A stretch of DNA of 64,000 nt from Anaerostipes rhamnosivorans (GCF_005280655.1 NZ_CP040058.1:2642001-2706000); one strand, 5' to 3'; positions 29,476-38,066 are shown, counted from the first letter of the stretch. Translations and numbers: made by a program. The notes: a model not told the origin generated them from the sequence alone.

Positions 29476-31115
29476 TATGCATCACCCCTTTCTTCCTGGT
29501 AAAATTTCATGATTCGGATAATAGCATCTAAACATTCCAGAGCCTCTTGCTTATTCTGATTCAAACTTACAATCTCTTTTTTCTTTTCCAGATTATAAAA
29601 CAACATTGTAATGTCTCTTATATACTTTCTTTCTTCTGTAAGCGATGCCTCCATATCATCCTTGCCCTTAATAAAAATACCCCTATGTCTGTTTGAAAAT
29701 AAATTTTCCACCAAATTTTGTAGGACTTTTTCACTATCTCTTTTACTGCTCTTTTCTAATGCCATTTTTATTTCCTGTTCATGCAGGGCAAATTTTTGTG
29801 TCAACGAACGCAGAAACTTCTCATCTAAGTTCCTGATCTCATGAAACAATTCAAGCATCCGGAGATAAGTTTCATTCTTAGAGAATCTTTTTATAAAAAT
29901 CCCATTTGCCTGCCCCGAATGTTTCATCAGCTCAACAGCAAGTCCGTGTTTATCTCCTTCCTTTGCCTTCATTAATAGCATATAGGCCCTATTTAGACTT
30001 TCATACAATGGATAACCTTCATGATGGATGGCAACCCCAAAAGAAACAGATAGTCCAGAAGGCATTCCATCTCCATCCTTTAAATATTCTTTAAATTCCG
30101 TTTTAAAGACTATATCTAATTCCTGTATCAGGTCAAAAATAGTATCCTGCTCTTTTCCCTCCAAAGGTGCCAGAAACAGTAAATCATCTCCTCCTGCATA
30201 AATGGTAACTCCTCCATATTTATGAATCCTTTCTGCCGCCTTTTTTGAGTATCGAAAACATGTCTTTGAAAATTCCCGGATAGCAGGATGTACTTCTTTT
30301 TCTTGAGAAAAATTTATTATATTTCTTAGTATTTTTGTTAAATTATCTCCATCAGACTGGACAAATGCATAATATTGATATTTCTTTTTTTTGAGTTTTT
30401 CAGCGCCCACTTCGTTTTTCGCAATATCGGAGATATTCTTAATCCTTCCATTTTCCATCAGCTGCCAGTTATCCCCCTGGACTGCATCTTTCACAAGAAA
30501 ACTTTGTTTTATATAGAAGTTCTTCCCTTTCTCACTGTCACCATCCTCCTTTGCCTTTTCATTCAACATTCCCTGATTCACAAGCATTTTTAATATGTAG
30601 TTTTCGTTTTCCTTCGTGTTGACAGTTTTCATCAATTCCAGCGCATCCAATAGTTTCCCCAGCTGAAGAATCGGATTATCATTTTCCATGACGGATGCCT
30701 TGACTGCATGAATCTGCAGGCAGCTGTTCATAAACTTCTGGTACTTTTCTCTCTCCTCAGGATCACCTTTAAGGTTTTCATAAAATTGATCTGCCACTTT
30801 AGTTTTTATCCACTTTACGGAATCCTGAACTACTTTCATTTCGCCGGCTTTTGCTCTAAAAATTATACGGTCATGAAAAAGTCCCACACCCTGCGCTTCC
30901 TGCCGTATTTGTTTTGTTTCCTCATCCACTACAGGGCAGACAAATTCTGTTTCTTCTATCCCAGCTGCAATCAATTTTTCTGTTAAATTTCTTGCAATAT
31001 ATGAAAAAAAATAACTGGCTCCCCAAAGTCCCGCCGGAGATGATGATAACATCAGAGTATCCACAATAGGGCCAATCGTGATTCCTATGTAATCTGAACT
31101 ATTTTGTATTTCCAT
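29475..31115 (-). CDS. cmr2: Type III-B CRISPR Cas10 (Cmr2), HD-less
   Basis: 546-residue large subunit. The palm polymerase motif is intact (GGDD at 308-311, in YAGGDDLLFLAP), as is the first palm aspartate motif SDGDN at about 254-258. The N-terminus starts directly with GPIVDTLMLSS and there is no HD nuclease domain, so it should not degrade ssDNA. With a CorA-like effector and DEDDh enzyme downstream, SAM-AMP synthesis rather than cyclic oligoadenylate is the better prediction. Confidence 0.9.
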   Translation of the reverse strand: MEIQNSSDYIGITIGPIVDTLMLSSSPAGLWGASYFFSYIARNLTEKLIAAGIEETEFVCPVVDEETKQIRQEAQGVGLFHDRIIFRAKAGEMKVVQDSVKWIKTKVADQFYENLKGDPEEREKYQKFMNSCLQIHAVKASVMENDNPILQLGKLLDALELMKTVNTKENENYILKMLVNQGMLNEKAKEDGDSEKGKNFYIKQSFLVKDAVQGDNWQLMENGRIKNISDIAKNEVGAEKLKKKKYQYYAFVQSDGDNLTKILRNIINFSQEKEVHPAIREFSKTCFRYSKKAAERIHKYGGVTIYAGGDDLLFLAPLEGKEQDTIFDLIQELDIVFKTEFKEYLKDGDGMPSGLSVSFGVAIHHEGYPLYESLNRAYMLLMKAKEGDKHGLAVELMKHSGQANGIFIKRFSKNETYLRMLELFHEIRNLDEKFLRSLTQKFALHEQEIKMALEKSSKRDSEKVLQNLVENLFSNRHRGIFIKGKDDMEASLTEERKYIRDITMLFYNLEKKKEIVSLNQNKQEALECLDAIIRIMKFYQEERGDA

Positions 31116-31132
31116 CAGTTTATCTCCTTATA

Positions 31133-32287
31133 TTAATCAATTTTTTCTAGTTTAAATTGTTTTTTGTTTTTACTATAGGAATCCAGCATATCTCTAACAT
31201 CATACTGCCCTTTATCAGGTATTTTAGCCACGAATTTATTCTCTCCATTTTGAAAGATGATCTCTAAAGAATCTGCTTTTTCCTGGAGCTTATGGACAGC
31301 TTTCATATCAAACAATAAATATACATTTTTATAGTCGATTGCCGGAATAAAACGGATCGGAGAAGGAAATCTAAATTGAGGACGCTCTGTTCCATTTTCA
31401 GTTACTTTTAGCTTAAAATCACCTTTTTTAGGACGGAGATAGGAGTAATGTTCTGCAAATCCAAGTAATCCTCTGATATACCATATTTGTTCTTCTCCGT
31501 TTAGTTTTTCATTTTTTAATAGCATATCCATAGCATTTTTTTCATGTATAATGTTACCTCTTTCCTTATAATGATATTCATCCAGCATAAAAGATGGCTT
31601 TCCATTCAAACCACTTTTTATATCACAGTTAAAATTCTTAATCAAATCTAAACATTCTTTGTAGCAACTTTTTGTTCCTTTTAATTTGTAAAGCTGAAAT
31701 CTAGGATTCTCTGAGCAAAGGAATGTTTTCATATATTTCTTGATCAACTGATCTTGCAAATGTTTATTTTCTTTTACTTCCTCTGTCAAAAAGTAACCAT
31801 AACCTTTATCCTGCCTGAATCCAAATGTTGTGGTTGCCAAAAACTCCGGAAAAACATGATGGATTAACTCTTTTAATTCATGATGGCTGCAAAGAAATTC
31901 AATAATTAATTCCGTGCTATATGAATTGAATCTAGGATCTTCATTGGTCCAAAAGTATGCGCCATAGGCCGTATTTTTGTTTCTCTTATATGTCTTTAAT
32001 TTATGTTGGTTTTTGACTAACTTAATTCTCAATTTATAATCATATGCGATAAGTTCCAGTTTTCTATCATTATCTTGCGCTATCCAACTTTCATCACCAT
32101 AAGCCAACCATTTGTGTTTGATTTCTTTATCGTTCTTTTGAATATACTGGCTTATATATCGATCTAGTTTAGGTTTCATTTCCGTAGCACGGACAGTCCT
32201 TCCCGACTCATCTTTAAAATGGATTAACGGAGTCAGCTGCCATAATCTGAATTCAAGCTTGCTCCCATCTAAAATACTTCCACTCAT
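31133..32287 (-). CDS. cmr1: Type III-B CRISPR RAMP protein, Cmr1 position
   Basis: 384-residue RAMP-fold protein with an N-terminal FRLWQLTPLIHF strand and a glycine-rich loop (FGFRQDKGYGYFLT). It is divergent from standard Cmr1 and assigned mainly from its place as first gene of the Cmr operon and the need for a 3'-end-capping subunit. Three ATGs occur in a row; the third (32287) is best spaced from GAGGAGG. Confidence 0.72.
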   Translation of the reverse strand: MSGSILDGSKLEFRLWQLTPLIHFKDESGRTVRATEMKPKLDRYISQYIQKNDKEIKHKWLAYGDESWIAQDNDRKLELIAYDYKLRIKLVKNQHKLKTYKRNKNTAYGAYFWTNEDPRFNSYSTELIIEFLCSHHELKELIHHVFPEFLATTTFGFRQDKGYGYFLTEEVKENKHLQDQLIKKYMKTFLCSENPRFQLYKLKGTKSCYKECLDLIKNFNCDIKSGLNGKPSFMLDEYHYKERGNIIHEKNAMDMLLKNEKLNGEEQIWYIRGLLGFAEHYSYLRPKKGDFKLKVTENGTERPQFRFPSPIRFIPAIDYKNVYLLFDMKAVHKLQEKADSLEIIFQNGENKFVAKIPDKGQYDVRDMLDSYSKNKKQFKLEKID

Positions 32288-32551
32288 CATCATTCCTCCT
32301 CTTTTGAAAAAAAGACAGAAATTGCACACTTGCAACTTCTGTCTAATTTTTTGGACGCAGAATATCCCTATTAAATTTGTAGAGTTTCATTATATTCAAG
32401 TAAATAGGAATCCTTTTTGTACTCCAATTTATTATACAATTATACCCACATAAATTTGAGATGTTCTGATCTATCATGTTTATCACTTAATCCCCATATC
32501 ATTCTGTTTACATTTTATACAGGTTACAGCACATTATTTATCCTGCACCTC
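32288..32551. other. Gap between cmr1 and cas6
   Basis: AT-rich spacer of 264 nt. No repeated 25-37-nt unit is present, so this is not a CRISPR array. One segment (32384-32413) ends AATGAAAC on the minus strand, resembling the 3' end of some CRISPR repeats, but it occurs once. Probably the promoter region of the Cmr operon. Confidence 0.5.
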
Positions 32552-33253
32552 CTACATCCAACGGTAATTAACAAACCCAGCTCCGCGGGCATTGATCTCC
32601 CCCAGCCCAGTTCCCAATGTCATATAACTAAGCTCCTGAGACAATTCATTGTCCGCTACTTTGAGCGCAATCTTATCCCCCAGCAGCTTTATCTTCTTAT
32701 AGGCAACTGCGATGGGCGCTCTGTTCTGTACTTGGATCATTCGGATAAACTCAAAATCTTCATCTATTTTTGTACTGCAAAAATTGTTATATTTCTTAAT
32801 AAGATTTACCGTCAGCCTTTTTTCATATTCCTCCAACGAAAAAAATCCCCTCCAGTAGCGTTCTGCTTTGACAATCACCGGGGAGATAGAATAAATCGTA
32901 TCTATAATTTTGTGTTTCTTGGGAATGATTTTATATTCACAGGTCAATGCCTGCATCTCTTCGGACCGCTCATTCTTTAATTTTCCTGAAAAAACTTCTG
33001 CAAGTCTTGGATCAATCGTGCGGATCGTGATCACATACACTTTGTCCTTCTTATATAGTTTGTCTTTTTCCAGTGGATATGGGTTGCCGAAAGAATAATT
33101 TTTGAATTGATTTGTCTCATGAAATTCCAGAAGTGCTTCGTCTCTGCTCAGGCAAATGTCGATCAGCGCAGCCGTCTTTTTTTGAACCGTATCTACAGGT
33201 ATATCCTTTAATAAATATACCTTTAAGCGGACTTCAAATACTTGTAAATCCAC
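32552..33253 (-). CDS. cas6: CRISPR pre-crRNA endonuclease Cas6
   Basis: 233-residue RAMP endoribonuclease that cleaves CRISPR transcripts within repeats. Two ferredoxin-like halves, ending in the family glycine-rich loop GLGEINARGAGFVNYRW. Separated from cmr1 by 264 nt and possibly transcribed separately. No array lies next to it, so its substrate must be elsewhere in the genome. Confidence 0.88.
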   Translation of the reverse strand: MDLQVFEVRLKVYLLKDIPVDTVQKKTAALIDICLSRDEALLEFHETNQFKNYSFGNPYPLEKDKLYKKDKVYVITIRTIDPRLAEVFSGKLKNERSEEMQALTCEYKIIPKKHKIIDTIYSISPVIVKAERYWRGFFSLEEYEKRLTVNLIKKYNNFCSTKIDEDFEFIRMIQVQNRAPIAVAYKKIKLLGDKIALKVADNELSQELSYMTLGTGLGEINARGAGFVNYRWM

Positions 33254-33614
33254 TTTCCCACCCCTTCCTTTTGCTTTACCCTCATATCATGTGTGTTTTG
33301 ATATGACTCATTAGTTTCCTTTATATATGAACCATTCTATTGTTCTATTTTACTATATTTTAGAAGGAAATACAACTTATTATAGGTTTTTCTAACAAAA
33401 TATATCATTAAATCATATTATTAGAATATATTTAATAATTTCACATTTGGAATCCAGTCTTCGGGGTTGTCCATAAGGTACTCTAAAGTCGTTTCTTATC
33501 TCTCATTATATCTCTAAATGTAGACAGATTCAACGCTTCCGCTCAGATTTCCCGGACAATTAGCTTCTCAGTCATCCGGGAAATCAGGCTTACGTTCTCC
33601 AATATATTCTACAG
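33254..33614. other. Non-coding AT-rich stretch with hairpin
   Basis: No gene and no repeat array. An 11-bp perfect inverted repeat (GATTTCCCGGA at 33546-33556; complement at 33575-33585) lies downstream of the DUF2148 gene and may end its transcript, although a T-run is missing. The rest is AT-rich and probably holds the cas6 promoter. Confidence 0.5.
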
Positions 33615-34154
33615 CTATTTCCGGTCAAAATAAGGTGACTTGCCAAGAGCAGAAAGCGGTATCCCAAGAACAATTTTAACCTCCGGCCCAAGCAATCCAA
33701 GTGATAAAGCTCCCTTTCCTATGGAAAACATGATACGGTTATCCACTCGGTTCATGGATGCTGTGCTGACTGCTGATCCCAATGCAATTCCCAGATCGAT
33801 GGGATCAAATACACAGACACTCTGGTTCTCGCGGCATCCCTGACAGTCTGTCTGATTACAATACCCGCAGCATTCATTCAGTCCTCTCTGCTGATAAGTT
33901 ACACCTACTAAGACCACAGCCTGGCTTTTTCTTAAGTTTTCTGCATCTCTAATATAAAAATCCTGCCCTTGTTCTTTTCCCAATCTTTCTGTCTCATCCG
34001 CAAGGGCTGAAAGCTCTTCTCCGGTGACAACCGCCGTGTGGATAAAATCCAGCCCTCTTGTCTTCGGTGCGGTTCTGGCAGCCACGCAAATCTGCCTTGC
34101 GGCCTGAAGTACTCCTTCCATTTCTAAATCCTTTTCCTCATAAATCATCTTCAT
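33615..34154 (-). CDS. DUF2148 ferredoxin-like protein
   Basis: 179 residues with a cysteine cluster (NECCGYCNQTDCQGC) expected to bind an iron-sulfur centre, followed by the conserved VFDPIDLGIALGSAVS. Function unknown; found in anaerobes. Overlaps the MarR gene by 17 nt, so the two form an operon and the regulator may sense its product or substrate. Confidence 0.82.
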   Translation of the reverse strand: MKMIYEEKDLEMEGVLQAARQICVAARTAPKTRGLDFIHTAVVTGEELSALADETERLGKEQGQDFYIRDAENLRKSQAVVLVGVTYQQRGLNECCGYCNQTDCQGCRENQSVCVFDPIDLGIALGSAVSTASMNRVDNRIMFSIGKGALSLGLLGPEVKIVLGIPLSALGKSPYFDRK

Positions 34155-34569
34155 ATCCTCCTATTTCCTGCAATTCTTCCAAGATCTCCAACAGGCTCTC
34201 TACCTGCGTTTCCCCCAGCTGCTGCCTGACCTCTGCCTGGATTTTATCCCACAAGGGTTCCGCTTTTTCTAAAAGCTCTTCTCCTGACGGCGTCAAAACT
34301 AATCTGCGGTTTCTTTCCCTGGTCTTAGAGATATCTTTTATGTAGCTGCTCTTTTGAAGAGGTCTTAAGTTTCTCACGAGAGTACTCCTCTCAAGCCTCA
34401 TACTCTTAGCCAGTTCACTGACACTTGCTGATTCCAGCTTTTTAAGATGTGCCAAAGCTGAATATTGGTTTACCGTGATCCCCGCCTCCTTTAAACCGGC
34501 GTCATAATAGCTGGTCAGAGTATTGGCTGCCCGCCGCAGACGTATGCACACACATGCTTCCTTTTTCAT
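34138..34569 (-). CDS. MarR-family transcriptional regulator
   Basis: 143-residue winged-helix dimer. Shows the MarR pattern: an N-terminal dimerisation helix, ITVNQYSALAHLKKL, the recognition helix SVSELAKSMRLERSTLVRNLRPL, and the wing with RNRRLVLTPSGEELL. Start at 34569 follows AAAGGAGG. Divergent from the truncated gene at 34736; the intergenic region is 166 nt. Confidence 0.9.
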   Translation of the reverse strand: MKKEACVCIRLRRAANTLTSYYDAGLKEAGITVNQYSALAHLKKLESASVSELAKSMRLERSTLVRNLRPLQKSSYIKDISKTRERNRRLVLTPSGEELLEKAEPLWDKIQAEVRQQLGETQVESLLEILEELQEIGGYEDDL

Positions 34570-34735
34570 TTCCGCCTCCTTTCCGTGTATATACAACAAT
34601 TATATTTGAAAATCCTTCCTTTGTCCAGACATTCCTTCTAAATATGTTTCTTCTATATTAATATAACTATAAGCAGCTGCCCTATGGTTATATTTTCGAC
34701 TCGCCCGCATATAGTAAAAAAAAAGGATTTTTTAA

Positions 34736-35593
34736 ATGGCAGACAAAGGCAACTTAAAAATTCAAGTAAACTCTACCATTGGATATGTTCCGGTCCGGAA
34801 TGCTACAATATCGATTTCCTACACAGGTGAATCAGATCAGATTCTTGAGCAGCTTAATACCAATCAAGACGGACAGACGGAAGAGATTGCACTGGATGCC
34901 CCTCCGGTAGAATACAGTCTTTCTCCAGGTGAAACCCAGCCGTATTCAGAATATAATCTGCATGTGACAGCACCTGACTACGAGCCAATTACCATTTCCG
35001 GAGCACAGATCCTGGCAGATACAAACGGCCTGCAGAATGTTAGCTTAATTCCTCTGGAAACGGCAGCTACGAACTTTGATAACATCGTCATAGGCCCCCA
35101 TACTCTGTGGGGTGAGTATCCCCCTAAGATTGCGGAAGATGAGATCAAACCGGTTGATGAAACCGGTGAGATTGTATTAAGCCGTGTGGTTATCCCCGAG
35201 TTTGTGATCGTTCACGATGGGGCTATCGGTGACCAAACAGCGCAAAATTACTATGTCCGCTACAAAGATTACATTAAAAATGTGGCGGCCTGTGAAGTTT
35301 ATTCTACCTGGCCCCGGGCGACCTTGGAGGCAAATATTCTTGCGATCATGTCCTTTACCTTAAACAGGGTTTACACCGAATGGTACAGAAACAAAGGACA
35401 CGATTTTACTATCACTTCCTCCACAGCTTATGACCACAAGTGGATGAATGGAAAGACAACATATGATTCCATTAACAGCATTGTGGATGAGATATTTGCC
35501 AGCTATCTGTCACGGCCAAATGTGCGTCAGCCGATCCTGACCCAGTACTGTGACGGCAACCGGGTGTCTTGTCCAGAATGGATGACCTTATAG
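34736..35593 (+). pseudogene. SpoIID-like cell-wall protein, 3' end cut by prophage
   Basis: 285 residues in two parts: an N-terminal carboxypeptidase-regulatory-like fold (about 1-110), and a domain with YYVRYKDYIKNVAACEVYSTWP and the SpoIID/LytB-type core ILAIMSFTLNRVYTEWY. Homologues as I remember them continue after CPEWMT with about 30-40 residues (QWGS...LG...GY). Here the frame stops two codons later, exactly where prophage sequence begins. The break is most simply the attL junction. Function of the truncated product is uncertain. Confidence 0.7.
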
Positions 35594-35632
35594 TAATAGC
35601 GTATTAACTTTTTTCTTCCTATTAAATATAAA

Positions 35633-35653
35633 AGCCCGGCTATACGCCGAGCT
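35633..35653. terminator. Hairpin at left prophage end
   Basis: AGCCCGGC-tatac-GCCGAGCT with one mismatch and flanking T/A-rich sequence, between the truncated host gene and the first prophage gene. Confidence 0.65.
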
Positions 35654-35659
35654 TATTTT

Positions 35660-35866
35660 TTATTCTTCGTCAGTAATGATAACAGTTTTATCACCGTTAT
35701 TTTTAATTGTTATTGCTGCCGTTAAAGGGTCCTTTGAAATTCTATCCTTTGACAATGCGATAATGGCATCTTCTTTCTCCATTCCCGCGCTCTCATTTAA
35801 TACTTTCATTCCTTTTTTCTTACACGCTTCTTTTAATGCATCTCTTTGTTCCTTTTCTGTATTCAT
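35660..35866 (-). CDS. Small hypothetical prophage protein
   Basis: 68 residues, highly charged N-terminal helix then strands. No recognised family. ATG preceded by GTGAGG. Leftmost prophage gene. Confidence 0.55.
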   Translation of the reverse strand: MNTEKEQRDALKEACKKKGMKVLNESAGMEKEDAIIALSKDRISKDPLTAAITIKNNGDKTVIITDEE

Positions 35867-35880
35867 ATAACCTCACTTTC

Positions 35881-36122
35881 TTATAACAACTCTATACTAA
35901 TAATTTTTATTGTTGTTTCTAATGGATCGTCTTTTCGCTCAATAATATCAAACACATAGTTGATCCAATCACTGTCGGTTAACTTGATACTATAAGATCC
36001 CTCCGGAACGTCTCCTATTCCGTCCCAGATTTCACCGAGAGTTACTTCCCCCCCTGTTCTACATCAGGAAGGTTGTTATTGTATTGATCTATTGTCTGCG
36101 CTTTTTCTACTATGCTATTCAT
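35881..36122 (-). pseudogene. Small prophage gene with frame break in a G7 tract
   Basis: Starts at the ATG at 36122 after GGAGG (MNSIVEKAQTIDQYNNN...). In frame it ends at a TAA just after a run of seven G. The -1 frame then continues for about 57 residues (EVTLGEIWDGIGDVPEG...) to a stop at 35881. Eight or five G would give one continuous protein of about 82 residues. Either the gene is broken, phase-variable, or read by -1 slippage on the G tract. Function unknown. Confidence 0.55.
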
Positions 36123-36167
36123 TTTTCTACCTCCATATTTTCTTTTATCTTAACATGTTTTTTGTTC

Positions 36168-36302
36168 TTATTCCACATTGTCATAAATTATCTCTAAAGC
36201 CCTGATACTTTTTGATTTTAAATCTTCTGCACAGAATTGATTTTTTGTCTGAAATTCTAATATGCCTTTTATAAGCATTTTTTTATATTTTCTATGATCC
36301 AT
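36168..36302 (-). CDS. Small hypothetical prophage protein
   Basis: 44 residues (MDHRKYKKMLIKG...), basic, probably helical. GAAGGAG precedes the ATG by 7 nt. Not recognised. Confidence 0.5.
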   Translation of the reverse strand: MDHRKYKKMLIKGILEFQTKNQFCAEDLKSKSIRALEIIYDNVE

Positions 36303-36343
36303 AATTTCTCCTTCTCCGGGAGAAAACCTCTCCCGGTCAGTTA

Positions 36344-36508
36344 TTAAAAATCTCTATTTGATTGTCTTAACAACCCATGCTGAAAATTTTTACCATTCCC
36401 GAATCTAGATTTCCCATTCCAAATCCATACAAATCCTTCTGGTGCGGTTAATGCTCCGTTTAGTGCGCTCCATCCTTTCGGCATTTCGTTATAAACTAAA
36501 ACATCCAT
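36344..36508 (-). CDS. Small hypothetical prophage protein
   Basis: 54 residues beginning MDVLVYNEMPKGW, Gly/Trp-rich. GGGAGG lies 7 nt before the ATG at 36508. A hairpin (CCGGGAGA / TCTCCCGG) follows the stop. Transcribed from a minus-strand promoter that carries the TACGTACGTA operator. Confidence 0.55.
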   Translation of the reverse strand: MDVLVYNEMPKGWSALNGALTAPEGFVWIWNGKSRFGNGKNFQHGLLRQSNRDF

Positions 36509-36559
36509 TTCGTTTCCTCCCTTTTTATTTGATTTATTCGTTTCCTTTACTGTAATTAC

Positions 36560-36644
36560 ATTATACCATACGTACGTAATTAATTCTACTGACATTTTGC
36601 ACAAATTTACGTACGTATTGTTGTTTATTTTTATTATGTACGTA
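36560..36644. promoter_or_regulatory. Divergent promoters with TACGTACGTA operators
   Basis: Two full copies of the palindrome-containing decamer TACGTACGTA (36569-36578 and 36608-36617) and a shorter GTACGTA (36638-36644) lie between the leftward gene at 36508 and the rightward ribbon-helix-helix gene at 36688. A minus-strand TATAAT (36560-36565) starts 3 bp from the first copy. Most likely operators of the adjacent RHH protein. Confidence 0.75.
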
Positions 36645-36687
36645 TAGTCTATTATGTGATAGTATGTATATGAAAGGATGTGATAAG

Positions 36688-36876
36688 GTGGCATACACTA
36701 AGGAACAAGGAAAATATAGCGTTGAATACGCAAAAAAGAAATTGAAAAGAATACCTCTCGATGTTCAGAAGGAGTATTATGATGAAGTAATTGTTAAAGA
36801 AGCTGAAAAACGTAAAATGTCAGTGCGGGCTTTCATTCTTTCTGCAATCGAAGAAAAAATCGAAAACAACAAATAA
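36688..36876 (+). CDS. Arc-type ribbon-helix-helix regulator
   Basis: 62-residue DNA-binding protein. The RHH layout is visible: a short strand with KRIPLDVQKEYYD, then the two helices ending SVRAFILSAIEEKI. I prefer the GTG at 36688 (VAYTKEQGKYS, the common N-terminus of this family) preceded by AAAGGATGTG; an ATG at 36664 is also in frame. Flanked on both sides by TACGTACGTA sites, so it is probably autoregulatory. Confidence 0.8.
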   Translation: MAYTKEQGKYSVEYAKKKLKRIPLDVQKEYYDEVIVKEAEKRKMSVRAFILSAIEEKIENNK

Positions 36877-36879
36877 GCA

Positions 36880-36908
36880 TTGACATTATTACGTACGTAT
36901 AGTATAAT
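36880..36908 (+). promoter_or_regulatory. Consensus promoter with operator in spacer
   Basis: Perfect sigma-A promoter: TTGACA (36880-36885), 17-nt spacer, TATAAT (36903-36908). The spacer contains TACGTACGTA (36890-36899), the same decamer found upstream of the RHH gene, so occupancy would block RNA polymerase. Confidence 0.88.
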
Positions 36909-36968
36909 AAAATTAGTTAAGGGATAACCTTTAACGAATCGCCGGGCAGGCGGAGAAAGGAGGACAAG

Positions 36969-37100
36969 ATGGAGGAAATGACAAGACTTGAACTTCTTAC
37001 CCTTCTATATTCCATACAAGCCCTTATGGACACCGGGAATACAGAAAAAGCAAAAGAGATTATCGAGAAGGTAATCAAAGAGGCTGAAAAACAGCAATAA
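36969..37100 (+). CDS. Small hypothetical prophage protein
   Basis: 43 residues, two predicted helices (TRLELLTLLYSIQALMD and TEKAKEIIEKVIKEA). AAAGGAGG lies just upstream and the repressible promoter at 36880-36908 drives it. Function unknown; regulation suggests a role in the lysis-lysogeny decision or superinfection. Confidence 0.6.
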   Translation: MEEMTRLELLTLLYSIQALMDTGNTEKAKEIIEKVIKEAEKQQ

Positions 37101-37141
37101 AAAAGCCGGCAATATACCGGCTACATACGACAAATAAGAGA

Positions 37142-37168
37142 AGGGCAGTCCTGTCACTGCTCTTTTCT
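37142..37168 (+). terminator. Terminator
   Basis: AGGGCAGT-cctgtc-ACTGCTCT stem followed by TTTCTT on the plus strand, downstream of the 43-residue gene. A second GCCGG hairpin lies at 37104-37121. Confidence 0.7.
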
Positions 37169-37328
37169 TAAACTCATTATATCATCCACGCTTTCAAATT
37201 TCCATCATCTTTTTATCGATTCCATTTTATACCACATTCGCGACACCCAAACATATGTTTACTTTTTTACGATATTGAGATATAATATCATCAAAAACAA
37301 ATGTTCTATTTTCTTATGGAGGTATAAT

Positions 37329-37628
37329 ATGAAATTGATAAACATGTCAGATGATAAAAAGAATTTTTGGATCTGTGCTATTTCAGGGACGAAAAGATAT
37401 GAAATAAAAGAAATTCTTTTATGTAAACAGGGGAAGTCTACTGATCATTCCGGAAAAAAATATAATTATGTAGAATACAAAATCCGGGTTTTGGTAAATA
37501 AATTTGGCACATATCGCACTTATAAAGCTAGATACATAATCAGCAAAAATAGTTGGTATATTATGGACAGCTGCGCTGAACTCATATCAGACCAAGAATG
37601 GGCAGCGAATAGTTATCAATTTAGATAA
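37329..37628 (+). CDS. Hypothetical prophage protein
   Basis: 99 residues, strand-rich and basic, with several Tyr/Lys pairs. ATG at 37329 is preceded by GGAGG with 6-nt spacing; the in-frame ATG at 37275 has no ribosome site. No recognised family. Probably a lysogenically expressed gene. Confidence 0.55.
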   Translation: MKLINMSDDKKNFWICAISGTKRYEIKEILLCKQGKSTDHSGKKYNYVEYKIRVLVNKFGTYRTYKARYIISKNSWYIMDSCAELISDQEWAANSYQFR

Positions 37629-37730
37629 TTTTCGTTTCTTCATCATTTGTATCCATGATTTTCCATGTCGACACATGGATAAATATGTTATTATATATAA
37701 AGTAAATAAATTACATAGGAGGAAGCATAA

Positions 37731-37994
37731 ATGAGAAGTACAGGAATAGTTAGAAAGCTTGATGAGTTAGGACGTATTACGTTGCCAATCGAATTACGGC
37801 GGAATCTGGATGTGGCTGAGAGGGATCCCCTTGAAATTTTCACCGATGAGGATACTATCATATTAAAAAAGTATAACCCAGCAGACATCTTTACTGGTGA
37901 AATGGATAATCTCATTGAATACAAAGGTAAAAAAGTTTCAAAAAATTCTATCATTGAACTAAGCAAACTTGCTGGTTCAAGTATTGAAGAATAA
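37731..37994 (+). CDS. AbrB/MazE-family regulator
   Basis: 87 residues. N-terminal SpoVT-AbrB swapped-hairpin fold (GIVRKLDELGRITLPIELRR), acidic middle, helical C-terminus. No MazF-like partner follows. AGGAGG precedes the ATG. A likely transition-state-type repressor expressed from the prophage. Confidence 0.85.
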   Translation: MRSTGIVRKLDELGRITLPIELRRNLDVAERDPLEIFTDEDTIILKKYNPADIFTGEMDNLIEYKGKKVSKNSIIELSKLAGSSIEE

Positions 37995-37999
37995 ATCTA

Positions 38000-38029
38000 T
38001 TCCCAGGTGTTTTATCCTGGGAATTTTTT
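38000..38029 (+). terminator. Terminator of the AbrB gene
   Basis: TTCCCAGG / CCTGGGAA stem followed by six T on the plus strand. Confidence 0.85.
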
Positions 38030-38035
38030 AGAATT

Positions 38036-38062
38036 AAAAAAGGCCGGGATCCCTCCCGGCCT
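38036..38062 (-). terminator. Terminator of the late operon
   Basis: AGGCCGGGA-tcc-TCCCGGCCT stem followed by a T-run on the minus strand, immediately after the endolysin stop. Confidence 0.88.
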
Positions 38063-38066
38063 GATC

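Noticed and set aside
32337..33614. CRISPR array beside cas6 or cmr1
   Set aside because: No unit of CRISPR-repeat length recurs in these gaps; only one repeat-like end is present.
36316..36336. Rho-independent terminator at the CCGGGAGA hairpin
   Set aside because: A stable stem exists but no T-run follows on either strand; more likely an mRNA structure near the next ribosome site.
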